Part shown: in pieces, positions 1 to 8,431 of the stretch
Layout: each line of letters starts with the position of its first letter
Position numbering within the stretch: the stretch's first letter is position 1
Notes under the pieces: generated by a model
Database searches by the model: none
What the model saw: only the letters and a program-made list of their open reading frames with translations
Told to the model about the DNA's origin: nothing
Program-made: the position numbers and the translations under genes
Origin: an uncultured Selenomonadaceae bacterium
GTDB lineage: Bacteria > Bacillota > Negativicutes > Selenomonadales > Selenomonadaceae
Direction of reading: 5' to 3'
Assembly: GCA_905236785.1 (NCBI GenBank)
Contig: CAJOQC010000189.1
Location: 1-10,229 of the forward strand
DNA: 10,229 bases

Positions 1-400
1 CGGTTTCCATATTCAGTATGTTATAATTGCAATGAACGACCATATCCATATTGCCGTTCGTTTTTAACGCTTCTATCTCGGCTTCGACCTTCTCCGGCGC
101 ATATAAATCATCATGACTTAACCAAGAAAAATATTCGCCTTTCATCTCGCTTATGGCCAAATTAAGCGCCGTTGATACGCCGCCGTTTTCTTTTTCAAAA
201 TAACGTATTTTATCCCCGTAAGACAGCGCAATATCGCGGGTGTTGTCCGTAGAGCCGTCGTTTACCACGATTATCTCGATGTTCCTATATGTCTGCGCCA
301 GCGCGCTGTCGATTGCTTCGCGCACAAAATTTGCGCCGTTATATACGGGGATTACAATAGATACCAACGGATCCGACTGTCTTTTCCTCCTTAAAATCAT
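1..400 (-). CDS. Family 2 glycosyltransferase, N-terminal part (runs off the window)
   Basis: The reading frame is open from ATG at 400 to the window edge, giving 133 codons with no stop. It encodes a GT-A fold glycosyltransferase start: the nucleotide-binding strand [20 protein letters not shown] (about residues 12-31), the [10 protein letters not shown] motif (about 45-54), and [15 protein letters not shown] (about 92-106), whose HDD is at the position of the metal-binding DxD. Such enzymes transfer a sugar from a nucleotide donor at the cytoplasmic face of the membrane; the acceptor cannot be read from this part. The ATG overlaps the TGA of csaB (ATGA), which implies translational coupling and a shared role in surface polysaccharide synthesis. 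No ribosome binding site precedes the ATG, yet a perfect AAGGAGG lies just inside the gene at 386-392. The C-terminal part is outside the window, so the subfamily is unknown. Confidence 0.92.
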   Translation of the reverse strand, partial: MILRRKRQSDPLVSIVIPVYNGANFVREAIDSALAQTYRNIEIIVVNDGSTDNTRDIALSYGDKIRYFEKENGGVSTALNLAISEMKGEYFSWLSHDDLYAPEKVEAEIEALKTNGNMDMVVHCNYNILNMET

Positions 401-1485
401 GGTTTTTTTGCCGTTTCAAAAGCTATTCTTGCGTTTTCAATCGCAAGCTCTCTTAGTTTCTTCATCATAGCCGCGTTGTTGCCGCGATATTCGTCCCTTA
501 AAGTCCATTTGCGTTCAAATTCGTCCGCCAGTTCGCCTTTGGTGATGCTTTGCAAATTACCGACGGGGCGTTCGCCGATTGAGTCCAAAAACCGATCTAT
601 TTTGGGGTCGTATGAAATCCCAATCATAGGAACGCCCATCACTCCGGCAAAAATCAAAGCGTGAAGCCTGATGCTGATTATTAAATCCATATTGCCAACC
701 AAGGACAGGAGTTCCGTGGTTGTGTATTCTTCTTTTAAGACGGTGCAATTTTTGCTGTCATCGGCGATAAGTTCCGCCGTTTGCGCGTCTTCGGGGAATT
801 GCATGGGCAAAAACACAATATGCGCCGAATATTTTTCGGCAATTTCATGCGATGTCTGCCGCAACACGTCCTTATAATGTTGCCAACCGCGCCACTCCCG
901 CACCGACAGCCCCACAAGAGGGCAATTTGCAGGTACGCCGCAACGTGTCAAAATTTCCTTGCCTTTTTCTTTGCTTACGGGGTTAATGGCCAAAACCGGA
1001 TCGGCCGTCGCCTTAATCGGCGGCCTTGTTATGCCGAGGGTGGCAAGCTCCACCAAGGAGCCTTTGTCCCGCACGGTGATACATTCGGTCTTGTTACCCA
1101 AAACTTTCATCAAATATCGGGCCGTTTGCCCGTAAATAGGGCCTATGCCTTGAGCATAAAGCATGACCGGCTTGTTAAAAAGATGCGCCAAGAAGATTAT
1201 GCCCAAATAATAGTATAAACTTCTGCCGCTGGTCACGTTCTGCAAAAGACTTCCGCCGCCCGAGATTAAAATATCCGCCTTTCGTATCGCGCCCACAATG
1301 GCGAAAATATCCGTAAGCCCTACTGCCGCGACGCCGTGACGCTTTTTTGTGTCGTCGGGGTTGGCGGAAACTACGGTGATATGCACTTTTTTGTCGATAC
1401 TTAAAAATACCTCAATCATTGCCGCCAACATTGCCTCGTCGCCGGCATTCTTCGAGCCGTAATAGCCCGATATTACAATTCTCAC
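397..1485 (-). CDS. csaB: Polysaccharide pyruvyl transferase CsaB
   Basis: This 362-residue protein matches the CsaB type of polysaccharide pyruvyl transferase. In monoderm Firmicutes CsaB adds a pyruvate ketal, from phosphoenolpyruvate, to secondary cell wall polymer, making the ligand for SLH-domain proteins. Visible landmarks are the N-terminal [14 protein letters not shown] (residues 7-20), SGGGSLLQN (75-83), AQGIGP (111-116), VRDKGS (138-143), [11 protein letters not shown] (271-281) and YDPKIDRFL (292-300). The length is normal for the family and no key motif is missing. The start is GTG at 1485, supported by AAGGAG at 1493-1498 with 7 bases of spacing. The gene begins 22 bases after the DUF5693 stop and overlaps the glycosyltransferase by four bases. 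If the host is a Negativicute, where SLH proteins are reported to bind polyamine-modified peptidoglycan, its acceptor may differ; that is inference. Confidence 0.95.
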   Translation of the reverse strand: MRIVISGYYGSKNAGDEAMLAAMIEVFLSIDKKVHITVVSANPDDTKKRHGVAAVGLTDIFAIVGAIRKADILISGGGSLLQNVTSGRSLYYYLGIIFLAHLFNKPVMLYAQGIGPIYGQTARYLMKVLGNKTECITVRDKGSLVELATLGITRPPIKATADPVLAINPVSKEKGKEILTRCGVPANCPLVGLSVREWRGWQHYKDVLRQTSHEIAEKYSAHIVFLPMQFPEDAQTAELIADDSKNCTVLKEEYTTTELLSLVGNMDLIISIRLHALIFAGVMGVPMIGISYDPKIDRFLDSIGERPVGNLQSITKGELADEFERKWTLRDEYRGNNAAMMKKLRELAIENARIAFETAKKP

Positions 1486-1492
1486 CGATAGT

Positions 1493-1498
1493 CTCCTT
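1493..1498 (-). promoter_or_regulatory. Shine-Dalgarno site of csaB
   Basis: AAGGAG lies 7 bases upstream of the GTG at 1485. It is one of the two strongest ribosome binding sites in the window that sit before a start codon, and it fixes a non-ATG start. Confidence 0.8.
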
Positions 1499-1507
1499 CA
1501 ATAAAAT

Positions 1508-3568
1508 TCAGTCCGAAAATTTTGTTCTTGCCTTCGCCATGAGTTTTTGCCAACATTCCACAAGCACAAGGGCAATCGCGCCCAACGCCGCGCCCAACGC
1601 CACGCCCCCCGCGCCGCGCACGGCGGACATAAATATGGGGGTTCGCATATGGGCAAAAGTTTCCACCATGGAGCCTTGACCTATTGTAGCCAACAAAACC
1701 AAGGCAAACAAAACCATGGTCGGCCATTTGCGCAAAAACGCCATGACCGCCAACATAAAGGCCGGATGCCCAATCAAAAGCTCTTTTGAACGGGGGCGAG
1801 CATAAAAAGCCTGCTCCAGAAAAGCGCGGAACTGTATTTCTGCGTTTGAAACGGGCATACCCGACGTGTGACCGCTGCGGGCGACAAAAACTATCATTGC
1901 CAAAGCGACAACGCCGAAACCGATTAGAGTTTTAATCTTAACGGGCATATCGAGTATCTTTTTGAACTGATTGACAAACCCCGGCGTGTCGTCCATCTTG
2001 CCGCCCCAAATGTCGAACCGTTGCAAAAAGGCTATGGCCACCAAAATCATGGGCAAAACAAAAGTCAGTTTTATGCCGCGGAAAATGTTAAACTCCAAAA
2101 AATATTCCGTGTCCGAAAGCGCGCCGGACAAATAGGCCGCGCCGACAAAAGAAAGCAGGCTTGTCGCCGCTATGGCAAGAACGGCCGTGAGGATAATTTT
2201 TTTCAGAGAAAAAATCTCTTTGTCCTTTTGCCCGCGAAAACGATCGAGCCAGGCAATAACCGCAATCGCCGGGAATACATTGGCGGCGGCAAGAGCGGCC
2301 ACAAGACGAATCTTGTTGCCGTCGCTGCCTAAAATAAGCGGCAAAGCGGCAATTATGCCGCAAAGGGCAAACAACAAATACTGAAGCCGCGAACGGCGGT
2401 TAAGATACGGTATCACAAGGGAAAGGTACAATATGCCCGCCGCCGCCGCACCGACCATCACAAGGGCGCGAAGAATACGGCTTGGATAATAGTTTTCAAA
2501 TGTCCCTGCTTTTCCCAAGGTGTAACCTTTGGCAAGGAGCAAATCCCGCGTGTCGCGGAAATAAGTCATGTTGGTTTCGTAAAGGGACATATCCGGCGCG
2601 GGCTTATCGTAAATTCGCATGAGATTTATACGAATGTTGCGCTCGCGATCGGTATTTGACCACCGCTCCACCGCCACGGCGATTTTTAGTTTCGGCTGTT
2701 CGTCCTTGGGTATGGAATAAAGCCGCGCCACTTTGTTATAGCCGATATTTTTGGCAATTTCCCGCATACCCTCTTGATTATAAAATTGCAGTTGGCTTGG
2801 CGCTTCAATAAGACCCAAAGTCAAATCCCGCTCTTTCATGGCATCAATCGTGGCTTGCAAAGATTTTGTCGCGCCCAAGGATTGAGGCCCTGAGAAAACC
2901 ACTTCCGAAATATCGATGCCCTTCAGTCGGTCAAAAACGGCTTTTACATCCTCCGGGGAACAGTCCTCGTAATTGCTCGGTCGCGCAATTACATGGAAAC
3001 CTGCGGCGTTCACCGCTTTCATTTCGTCGGTGGGCATACCAAGGTTCATTTTTAAGAAGGATTCGTAGTGGGCTTTCACGGCCAACACTTCTTCGTTTCC
3101 CACGTTCAAGACTTCAATTCGCTTATTGCCCAAGCGATGGATTAAATCTTCCTTCACTTCGGCAAAGGTCGCCGCATCGTTGCCGGTGACGTACACCGTA
3201 GAACCGATGATTTTCCCCTCGGCGGCAAGAGTGCGCCAGTTTTCGTCGGTCAACGTGCCGCCATGGTAGGCCGCCAAAATGCTGCTGCCGGGCGTGGCGT
3301 TGGCTTTGCCGTTTTCGTTCAGCTTTTTGAAGGTCGTTTCGTAAACCGCCAAAGAAGTAATACCTGCGTTCTTTGCGTCTTTTAGCACCCGTTCCGTCGA
3401 TTTCCCTTCACGGGCGGCAAGTTCCAACAAGCCTTCGTAGTCAATGGCCAAATCTATTTGATTATTCTTCGTTTCGACTTCATGCCGCCCCGCGTCGATG
3501 ACAAGAGCGGCCGCAAGACCCGCGATTATGAAAAAAATCAGCAGACGATTGTATGCAAAGGTCTTCAA
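1508..3568 (-). CDS. DUF5693-family multipass membrane protein
   Basis: This protein of about 686 residues resembles the DUF5693 family, often found beside csaB; its biochemical function is not known. It has one N-terminal transmembrane helix (residues 11-29 in the longer 689-residue reading). A large soluble region follows (about 30-365), probably extracytoplasmic, which begins with an EGLLELAAREGKS segment like the opening of the family. The C-terminal half carries about eight or nine hydrophobic helices, near 368-392, 399-417, 422-445, 460-484, 500-518, 548-566, 618-636 and 652-675. A conserved-looking ARPRSKE segment lies before the last ones. GTG at 3577 gives a longer frame, but that GTG is inside the AAGGTG ribosome binding site (3575-3580). 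TTG at 3568, six bases after it, is the better start. The gene follows the DUF2993 gene within 12 bases. A role in building or exporting the polymer that CsaB modifies is inferred from position only. Confidence 0.9.
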   Translation of the reverse strand: MKTFAYNRLLIFFIIAGLAAALVIDAGRHEVETKNNQIDLAIDYEGLLELAAREGKSTERVLKDAKNAGITSLAVYETTFKKLNENGKANATPGSSILAAYHGGTLTDENWRTLAAEGKIIGSTVYVTGNDAATFAEVKEDLIHRLGNKRIEVLNVGNEEVLAVKAHYESFLKMNLGMPTDEMKAVNAAGFHVIARPSNYEDCSPEDVKAVFDRLKGIDISEVVFSGPQSLGATKSLQATIDAMKERDLTLGLIEAPSQLQFYNQEGMREIAKNIGYNKVARLYSIPKDEQPKLKIAVAVERWSNTDRERNIRINLMRIYDKPAPDMSLYETNMTYFRDTRDLLLAKGYTLGKAGTFENYYPSRILRALVMVGAAAAGILYLSLVIPYLNRRSRLQYLLFALCGIIAALPLILGSDGNKIRLVAALAAANVFPAIAVIAWLDRFRGQKDKEIFSLKKIILTAVLAIAATSLLSFVGAAYLSGALSDTEYFLEFNIFRGIKLTFVLPMILVAIAFLQRFDIWGGKMDDTPGFVNQFKKILDMPVKIKTLIGFGVVALAMIVFVARSGHTSGMPVSNAEIQFRAFLEQAFYARPRSKELLIGHPAFMLAVMAFLRKWPTMVLFALVLLATIGQGSMVETFAHMRTPIFMSAVRGAGGVALGAALGAIALVLVECWQKLMAKARTKFSD

Positions 3569-3574
3569 TTTGTT

Positions 3575-3580
3575 CACCTT
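3575..3580 (-). promoter_or_regulatory. Shine-Dalgarno site deciding the DUF5693 start
   Basis: AAGGTG is followed by AACAAA and then TTG at 3568, a spacing of 6. The alternative GTG start at 3577 is formed by the last three bases of this site and so has no ribosome binding site of its own at a usable distance. Confidence 0.65.
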
Positions 3581-4279
3581 TTATTGTTTGTTTTTTCGCT
3601 CGGCAGTCACGGTTATATGGCCGTCCTGCATGGTTACATCTTCAACTTTAAGCCCCATGGGCAGTTTGTCCGCCGCCACAAGGGGAATATCGCCAAAGAA
3701 ATTATCAAGTTTCAGTCTTCCCAAAAGGGCGTTTTTCATGTTCATGTGAGTCATGCGAAAGTACAGCGAGCCGCTGTCCTCAACCACGATGCCCTCCACG
3801 TCGGCCTCGGCGGTTCTGCCGAAAATTTTAACTTCGGCGGTCATCAAAATCCGGGATGAGGTTATATCGACATGAACGTTTTCCAATTTATCGACCTTGC
3901 GGCTTAAAAGCTCCCGCAGGTTTTCTTCGGAGAAAATTCCTTTAAGTTTAAGTGAATTTGCCGCCTTTAAGTCGAGTTTTCCGTCGCCAATCAGGGCGGG
4001 CATATCTATATTTACCCCATCCCCGTCAAGGGTGAGTTCGGAGACGTACACTTCCCCCAATTTTGCTTCCCGCGCCACGGCGTTTACCTTGTCAATGCGC
4101 CCCAAGCCGATAAGGGCGTTGGGCGTGCTTGCAAGAGTAAGTTGCACATCGTCGGTGAGCGTTGCGTCTTTAATTTGTTTGGAGAGAGTTTTTGTCGCAA
4201 TTTGCGGAATGATAATTTGCGCGAACAACACAAGTATTATTATTAAAACCCCGCCAAAAATCAAGATTTTCTTTTTCAA
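3581..4279 (-). CDS. Membrane-anchored DUF2993 (LmeA-like) protein
   Basis: This 232-residue protein starts with KKK and a strongly hydrophobic stretch (about residues 4-24), which acts as an uncleaved anchor or signal peptide. Most of the chain would then lie outside the cytoplasmic membrane. The rest alternates short beta-strand-like segments with few charged motifs. Examples are LLSRKVDKLENVHVDITSS in the middle and LPMGLKVEDVTMQDGHITV near the end, a pattern I associate with DUF2993. In mycobacteria the DUF2993 protein LmeA affects lipomannan elongation, which fits a neighbourhood of envelope polysaccharide genes; the molecular activity is not established. The start is TTG at 4279 with GAGGTG at 4285-4290. 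The gene ends 12 bases before the TTG of the DUF5693 gene. The family call rests on pattern recognition and is less certain than its neighbours. Confidence 0.72.
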   Translation of the reverse strand: MKKKILIFGGVLIIILVLFAQIIIPQIATKTLSKQIKDATLTDDVQLTLASTPNALIGLGRIDKVNAVAREAKLGEVYVSELTLDGDGVNIDMPALIGDGKLDLKAANSLKLKGIFSEENLRELLSRKVDKLENVHVDITSSRILMTAEVKIFGRTAEADVEGIVVEDSGSLYFRMTHMNMKNALLGRLKLDNFFGDIPLVAADKLPMGLKVEDVTMQDGHITVTAERKNKQ

Positions 4280-4283
4280 ATCG

Positions 4284-4358
4284 TCACCTCGTCATGCGCT
4301 CGTGCCACTTGCGCAAAAGTTCTTCATAGTTGCCAAGCGTTGGTTTAAGCCCGCCATA
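4284..4358 (-). pseudogene. Possible out-of-frame tail of the nucleotidyltransferase
   Basis: Between the nucleotidyltransferase stop (4345-4347) and the next gene lies a frame that is open from 4358 to a TGA at 4284-4286. It ends with PTLGNYEELLRKWHERMTR, which looks like ordinary protein sequence. Its stop overlaps the GAGGTG ribosome binding site of the DUF2993 gene and is 4 bases from that gene's TTG. This is the tight spacing seen elsewhere in the run. It has no start codon with a ribosome binding site. Removing one base from the GGG at 4350-4352 would fuse it to the upstream gene, giving about 122 residues ending in RDAVIWR-LKPTLGNYEELL. It may be a real frameshift, a sequencing error, or chance. 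Confidence 0.35.
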
Positions 4359-4653
4359 TCACGGCATCCCTTCGTATTTCGTCGCAAATATTTTTGGCGG
4401 CAAAACTCATATCAACAATATCCATCACATACGGAATCGCCGCATCTTCAAAAAGTTCGCGAAGTTCGGCGATTTTTACGCGGTTCGGTTCGCCTTTGTA
4501 GCAAACAGCCACGTCAATGTCGGAAGTCAGCCGTTGCGTTCCCTTTACCCGCGAACCGAAAAGATACACACAAACATCTTCGTTTTTCATAAAGTCCAAA
4601 ATCTTACGCCGTGTTTTTTCCGCATAAATATCCGTATCGGCTGCGCTGTTCAT
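4345..4653 (-). CDS. Small MNT-type nucleotidyltransferase (minimal nucleotidyltransferase domain)
   Basis: This 102-residue protein has the pol-beta-type minimal nucleotidyltransferase signature. LFGSRVKGTQRLTSDIDVAV (residues 31-50) supplies the G-S helix turn and the two metal-binding aspartates D45 and D47, and VMDIVD near 76-81 supplies the likely third carboxylate (D78). The catalytic set therefore looks intact. Family members include MntA-type antitoxins, which AMPylate a HEPN (HepT) toxin, and other small nucleotidyl transferases. No HEPN gene is seen on either side. The ATG at 4653 overlaps the TGA of prfB (ATGA), so it is translated with release factor 2. The gene ends 65 bases before the DUF2993 start, and that gap holds an out-of-frame protein-like tail. 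Its substrate is unknown; it could be an orphan antitoxin-like enzyme or a housekeeping modifier. Confidence 0.85.
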   Translation of the reverse strand: MNSAADTDIYAEKTRRKILDFMKNEDVCVYLFGSRVKGTQRLTSDIDVAVCYKGEPNRVKIAELRELFEDAAIPYVMDIVDMSFAAKNICDEIRRDAVIWRA

Positions 4654-5756
4654 AATTCACCGTTGGCTTTCGCCGCCAAAAAAGCGCGAATAAACGGGTC
4701 AAGACCGCCGTCCATAACCGCTTGCACATTGCCCGTTTCTTCGTTGGTGCGGTGGTCTTTGACCATGGTGTAGGGCTGAAAAACATATGAACGAATTTGG
4801 CTGCCCCATTCGATTTTTTGTTGGTCGCCTTCAAGTTTGGCGATTTCCTTTTCCTTTTTCTCCTGCTCAAGCTCAAACAGTTTGGCGCGGAGCATTTTTA
4901 GGCACTGTTCGCGGTTTTGCAGTTGCGAGCGTTCGTTTTGGCATTGCACAACAATTCCCGTCGGCTCATGGGTCATGCGCACCGCCGACGAAGTTTTGTT
5001 GATATGCTGGCCGCCTGCGCCGCTTGCCCTGTATGTATCGACCCGCACTTCGGCCATGTTGATGTCCACTTCCGCCGCATCGTCAAGCTCCGGCATCACG
5101 TCGCAGGCGGCAAAAGATGTGTGGCGGCGGGCGTTTGAATCAAAGGGCGATATCCGCACCAAACGGTGAACGCCCTTTTCCGATTTCAAAAATCCGTAGG
5201 CATTGTGTCCTTTTATGAAGAGCGTCACCGACTTAACCCCCGCTTCGTCGCCCGGGAGCAGGTCCTGGGTTTCCACGGTAAAGCCATGACGCTCTGCCCA
5301 GCGTCCGTACATACGAAGGAGCATCTGCGTCCAATCCTGCGCCTCCGTGCCGCCCGCGCCGGCGTGAAGTTCCAAAAAAGCATTGTTGCCGTCGTATTCG
5401 CCGGACAGCATAACTTCAAGCTGAAGGGCGTTTAAGTCTTCTTTTACGGCCAAAATGTCGTTCTTAACGTCGGGTTCAAGGGTCTCGTCCTTTTCTTCCA
5501 TGCCCATTTCCCACAGGGCTTCGGTGTCGCTGAACTTATCGACGATGGCTTTATATTTGTCGGTGCTTATTTTAACGTCGTTTAACTCTTGGTTTATTTT
5601 TTGCGCTTTTTCGGCATCGTCCCAAAAGGTCGGTTCGCCCATTTTGTACTCAAGCTCGGCGATTTTGGCCTCCTTGGCTTCGATGTCGAGAGATTTCCCC
5701 AGTTCGACTAGTTTTTCCTTTAACGCCGACAACTCCGGCTTTAAGTCTTCAAGCAT
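4650..5756 (-). CDS. prfB: Peptide chain release factor 2 (no programmed frameshift)
   Basis: RF2 recognises UGA and UAA stop codons and triggers release of the finished protein on the ribosome. The protein is 368 residues from ATG 5756, a usual length. SPF, the stop-codon recognition tripeptide, is at residues 203-205, and GGQ, which acts in the peptidyl transferase centre, is at 248-250 within RASGAGGQHINKTSSAVR. The residue two before SGAGGQ's glycine is part of RAS, so the position that is Thr246 in E. coli K-12 is Ala here. A start at 5768 would add four residues, but GGGAG at 5762-5766 sits five bases before 5756 and would lie inside that longer form. The usual in-frame UGA near codon 25 is absent: the codons are TCT CTC GAC at 5693-5685, so the frame is continuous. 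The gene is 32 bases after secA, an arrangement common in Firmicutes. Confidence 0.98.
   Translation of the reverse strand: MLEDLKPELSALKEKLVELGKSLDIEAKEAKIAELEYKMGEPTFWDDAEKAQKINQELNDVKISTDKYKAIVDKFSDTEALWEMGMEEKDETLEPDVKNDILAVKEDLNALQLEVMLSGEYDGNNAFLELHAGAGGTEAQDWTQMLLRMYGRWAERHGFTVETQDLLPGDEAGVKSVTLFIKGHNAYGFLKSEKGVHRLVRISPFDSNARRHTSFAACDVMPELDDAAEVDINMAEVRVDTYRASGAGGQHINKTSSAVRMTHEPTGIVVQCQNERSQLQNREQCLKMLRAKLFELEQEKKEKEIAKLEGDQQKIEWGSQIRSYVFQPYTMVKDHRTNEETGNVQAVMDGGLDPFIRAFLAAKANGEL
5685..5700 (-). other. Relic-like position of the RF2 frameshift site
   Basis: Reading on the minus strand, GGGG AAA TCT CTC GAC occupies the place where most prfB genes have a Shine-Dalgarno-like G-rich stretch and CTT TGA C. 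Here the leucine codon is CTC and no stop follows, so no shift is needed. The GGGG about 7 bases before the CTC may be a remnant of the stimulatory element or may be chance. Codons 23 and 24 from the ATG at 5756 are the CTC and GAC. Confidence 0.6.
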
Positions 5757-5761
5757 AGTTA

Positions 5762-5766
5762 CTCCC
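5762..5766 (-). promoter_or_regulatory. Shine-Dalgarno site deciding the prfB start
   Basis: GGGAG followed by TAACT and ATG at 5756 gives a spacing of 5. The upstream in-frame ATG at 5768 has no purine-rich site before it. Confidence 0.7.
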
Positions 5767-5788
5767 ATAGTATATCAAATATTATCGT

Positions 5789-8407
5789 TTATTTCTTACC
5801 GCAGCAATTCTTGTATTTTTTTCCGCTACCGCAGGGACAGGGGTCGTTGCGCCCAACTTTTGTGCCATCTGCTTTGGTGGGCTTTTTCTTCGTTTCGGCG
5901 GGGCTGCTGTCGTCGCCGTGGCTTATCCGCGCATTTTGCAGATGGTCTTGCAACTGGGATTTTTGTTTTTCAATGGTCTGTTGCATCTGCTGTTTTTGTT
6001 TTTCGTCGGCGCGGGCGGCTTCCTCCGCGTTCTCGGCATCGTCCTCGTCATTTTTTACGTTTACTATGCTGACATGATACATGAGGGAGGCTATTTCGTC
6101 TTGAATTGCCGCTTCCATTTCCTCAAACATATCAAGCGCTTCGATTTTGTATTCCACCAAGGGGTTGCGTTGCCCGTAAGCGCGAAGATTTATGCCCTCG
6201 CGAAGCATATCCATGTGGTCTAAGTGTTCCATCCACTTGTTGTCAACCACGCGGAGCATAATGACTTTTTCAAGCTCCCGCATATTTTCTTCGCCGAACA
6301 TAATCTCTCGCGTGCGGTAGCCCTCTTCGGCCAAGTTTTCCAAGGTTTCCTTCAATTCGTCGCGGCTAAGGGCGTTTAATTCCTCAAGTTTTAACCGCCC
6401 CTCGGGTGCGTAAATCTTTTCCGCGTCTGTAATAAGCCCGTCAAGCGTCCACTCTTCGGGGTAAAGTTTTTCGCTGGCGTATTGGTTCATTTCGACTTTT
6501 ATGATGTGTTTTACCATGCCCATGATGTTCTCCCGCAGGTTTTCTCCAAGGAGAATTTTCCGACGTTCGCCGTACATAACTTCGCGCTGTTGGTTCATAA
6601 CGTCGTCGTATTCAAGGACGTGTTTTCTGATGTCGAAGTTCCGCGCTTCCACTTTCTTTTGGGCGTGTTCAATGGAACGGGTGATGAGTTTGTGTTCAAT
6701 CGGCTCGTCTTCGTCCATGCCGAGCCTGTCCATCATGGAGGCGATGTTGCCCGCCGCAAAGAGCCGCAACAAATCGTCCTCAAGGGACAAATAAAACCGT
6801 GATTCGCCGGGGTCGCCTTGGCGGCCGCTGCGCCCGCGAAGCTGATTGTCGATGCGGCGGGATTCATGTCGCTCTGTGCCGATAATGAAGAGGCCGCCCA
6901 ATTCCTCGACGCCTTCGCCCAATTTTATATCCGTGCCGCGGCCTGCCATGTTGGTGGCGATTGTCACCGCCCCCGGTTGCCCCGCGCCCGCCACGATTTC
7001 CGCTTCCTTTTCGTGGAACTTGGCGTTTAGAACGCTGTGGGGTATGCCGCGTTTTTTTAATATATCCGACAATTCTTCGGACTGAGTTATGGAAGTCGTG
7101 CCGATAAGAACAGGCTGACCCTTGGCGTGAATCTCCGCCACGGCGTTGCCGACGGCCTTATATTTGGCGCGCTTGGTCTTAAAAATAACGTCGGGGTGAT
7201 CGATGCGCCGCACGGGTTTGTTGGTGGGGACGACAATAACGGGAAGTTTATAGATCTTTAAGAACTCGTCCTCCTCGGTTTTTGCCGTGCCTGTCATGCC
7301 CCCCAACTTTTTGTACATACGAAAATAATTCTGGAAAGTTATGGTGGCAAGGGTCTGGGATTCGCGCTGAATCTTCACCCCTTCTTTAGCCTCGATGGCT
7401 TGGTGCAACCCGTCGGAATAGCGACGGCCTTCCATAAGGCGGCCGGTAAATTCGTCAACTATGATAACTTCGTTATCCCGTACCACATAGTCGCGGTCGC
7501 GTTTCATGAGAGCCTTGGCGCGAAGAGCCGCCGTGAAACAATGAGAAAGCTCTATGTTTTCGGGTGCATACAGATTGTTTATTCCAAGAGCCTTTTCGAT
7601 TTTCGGCACAACGGCGTCGCTGGGGGCAACGGTCTTTTGTTTCTCGTCAACGGTGTAATCTTCGCCTTCTTTTAACGAACGAACGGCGTTTGCCATAACG
7701 GCGTACATCTGCGTGGACTTCGCCCCCGGACCGGAAATGATAAGCGGCGTTCTTGCTTCGTCAATCAAAATTGAGTCCACTTCGTCCACGATGGCAAAGT
7801 TAAGCTCCCGTTGCACCATTTGTTCCACGTTTAGAACCATGTTGTCACGCAGGTAATCAAACCCGAACTCATTGTTCGTGCCAAAAGTTACGTCGCAGTT
7901 ATAGGCAAATTTTCTTTCGGGAAAATCCATGTCATGGGCGATAAGCCCCACGCTTAGACCCAAAAAACGATAAAGCCGCCCCATCCATTCGCTGTCGCGC
8001 TTGGCAAGATAATCGTTCACCGTAACCATGTGAACGCCATGCCCCACAAGGGCGTTAAGATACACCGGCAAGGTGGCCACAAGGGTTTTGCCTTCGCCCG
8101 TTCGCATTTCGGCGATTTTGCCTTCGTGAAGGCACATACCGCCGATAAGCTGCACGTCAAAGTGCCGCATACCCAAAACCCGCCGCGAACCTTCGCGAGC
8201 CACGGCGAAAGCCTCCGGCAATATGGAGTTTAAGTCCTCGCCGTTTGCTATCCGTTCCTTGAATTTATCCGTATTGGCCGCCAAGGAGGCGTCGCTTAAA
8301 TTAGCGTAGTCGTTTTCAAGCAAGTTGATTTTATCGACAACAACGCGCATACGCTTTATCTCTTTTTCGTTGTCGTCGCCCAAAAATCGTTTCAAAAAGC
8401 CCAACAA
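5789..8407 (-). CDS. secA: Preprotein translocase ATPase SecA
   Basis: SecA drives unfolded preproteins through the SecYEG channel using ATP. This 872-residue copy is complete. The Walker A motif is MRTGEGKT (residues 101-108). The Walker B region is [19 protein letters not shown] (208-226). The second helicase domain carries TNMAGRGTD (485-493) and the arginine-finger region [19 protein letters not shown] (522-540). Near the C-terminal third is [20 protein letters not shown] of the helical scaffold and two-helix finger. An acidic and glutamine-rich linker leads to the zinc-binding tail [15 protein letters not shown], with all four metal ligands present. This is the housekeeping SecA1 type rather than an accessory SecA2. 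The start is TTG at 8407 with AAGGGA at 8418-8423, about 10 bases away. It follows the HD-GYP gene by 24 bases. No hpf gene lies upstream, although hpf-secA-prfB is a frequent Firmicute order. Confidence 0.99.
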   Translation of the reverse strand: MLGFLKRFLGDDNEKEIKRMRVVVDKINLLENDYANLSDASLAANTDKFKERIANGEDLNSILPEAFAVAREGSRRVLGMRHFDVQLIGGMCLHEGKIAEMRTGEGKTLVATLPVYLNALVGHGVHMVTVNDYLAKRDSEWMGRLYRFLGLSVGLIAHDMDFPERKFAYNCDVTFGTNNEFGFDYLRDNMVLNVEQMVQRELNFAIVDEVDSILIDEARTPLIISGPGAKSTQMYAVMANAVRSLKEGEDYTVDEKQKTVAPSDAVVPKIEKALGINNLYAPENIELSHCFTAALRAKALMKRDRDYVVRDNEVIIVDEFTGRLMEGRRYSDGLHQAIEAKEGVKIQRESQTLATITFQNYFRMYKKLGGMTGTAKTEEDEFLKIYKLPVIVVPTNKPVRRIDHPDVIFKTKRAKYKAVGNAVAEIHAKGQPVLIGTTSITQSEELSDILKKRGIPHSVLNAKFHEKEAEIVAGAGQPGAVTIATNMAGRGTDIKLGEGVEELGGLFIIGTERHESRRIDNQLRGRSGRQGDPGESRFYLSLEDDLLRLFAAGNIASMMDRLGMDEDEPIEHKLITRSIEHAQKKVEARNFDIRKHVLEYDDVMNQQREVMYGERRKILLGENLRENIMGMVKHIIKVEMNQYASEKLYPEEWTLDGLITDAEKIYAPEGRLKLEELNALSRDELKETLENLAEEGYRTREIMFGEENMRELEKVIMLRVVDNKWMEHLDHMDMLREGINLRAYGQRNPLVEYKIEALDMFEEMEAAIQDEIASLMYHVSIVNVKNDEDDAENAEEAARADEKQKQQMQQTIEKQKSQLQDHLQNARISHGDDSSPAETKKKPTKADGTKVGRNDPCPCGSGKKYKNCCGKK

Positions 8408-8431
8408 AAAATATCAGTCCCTTTTTATAAA

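Noticed and set aside
4284..4358. Remnant of a HEPN toxin gene partnering the nucleotidyltransferase
   Set aside because: Only about 24 codons are open and they show no HEPN RxxxxH motif, so there is nothing to support a HEPN origin.
4604..4876. A 90-codon minus-strand frame at the prfB/nucleotidyltransferase junction
   Set aside because: It overlaps the end of prfB and the start of the nucleotidyltransferase, both with intact motifs, in another frame.
4650..5768. A programmed frameshift in prfB
   Set aside because: The frame is continuous from the start to the stop and the shift position reads CTC GAC, with no TGA.
5769..5774. TATACT on the minus strand upstream of prfB as a -10 element
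   Set aside because: No -35-like hexamer lies 16-18 bases upstream, and secA ends only a few bases before; co-transcription is simpler.
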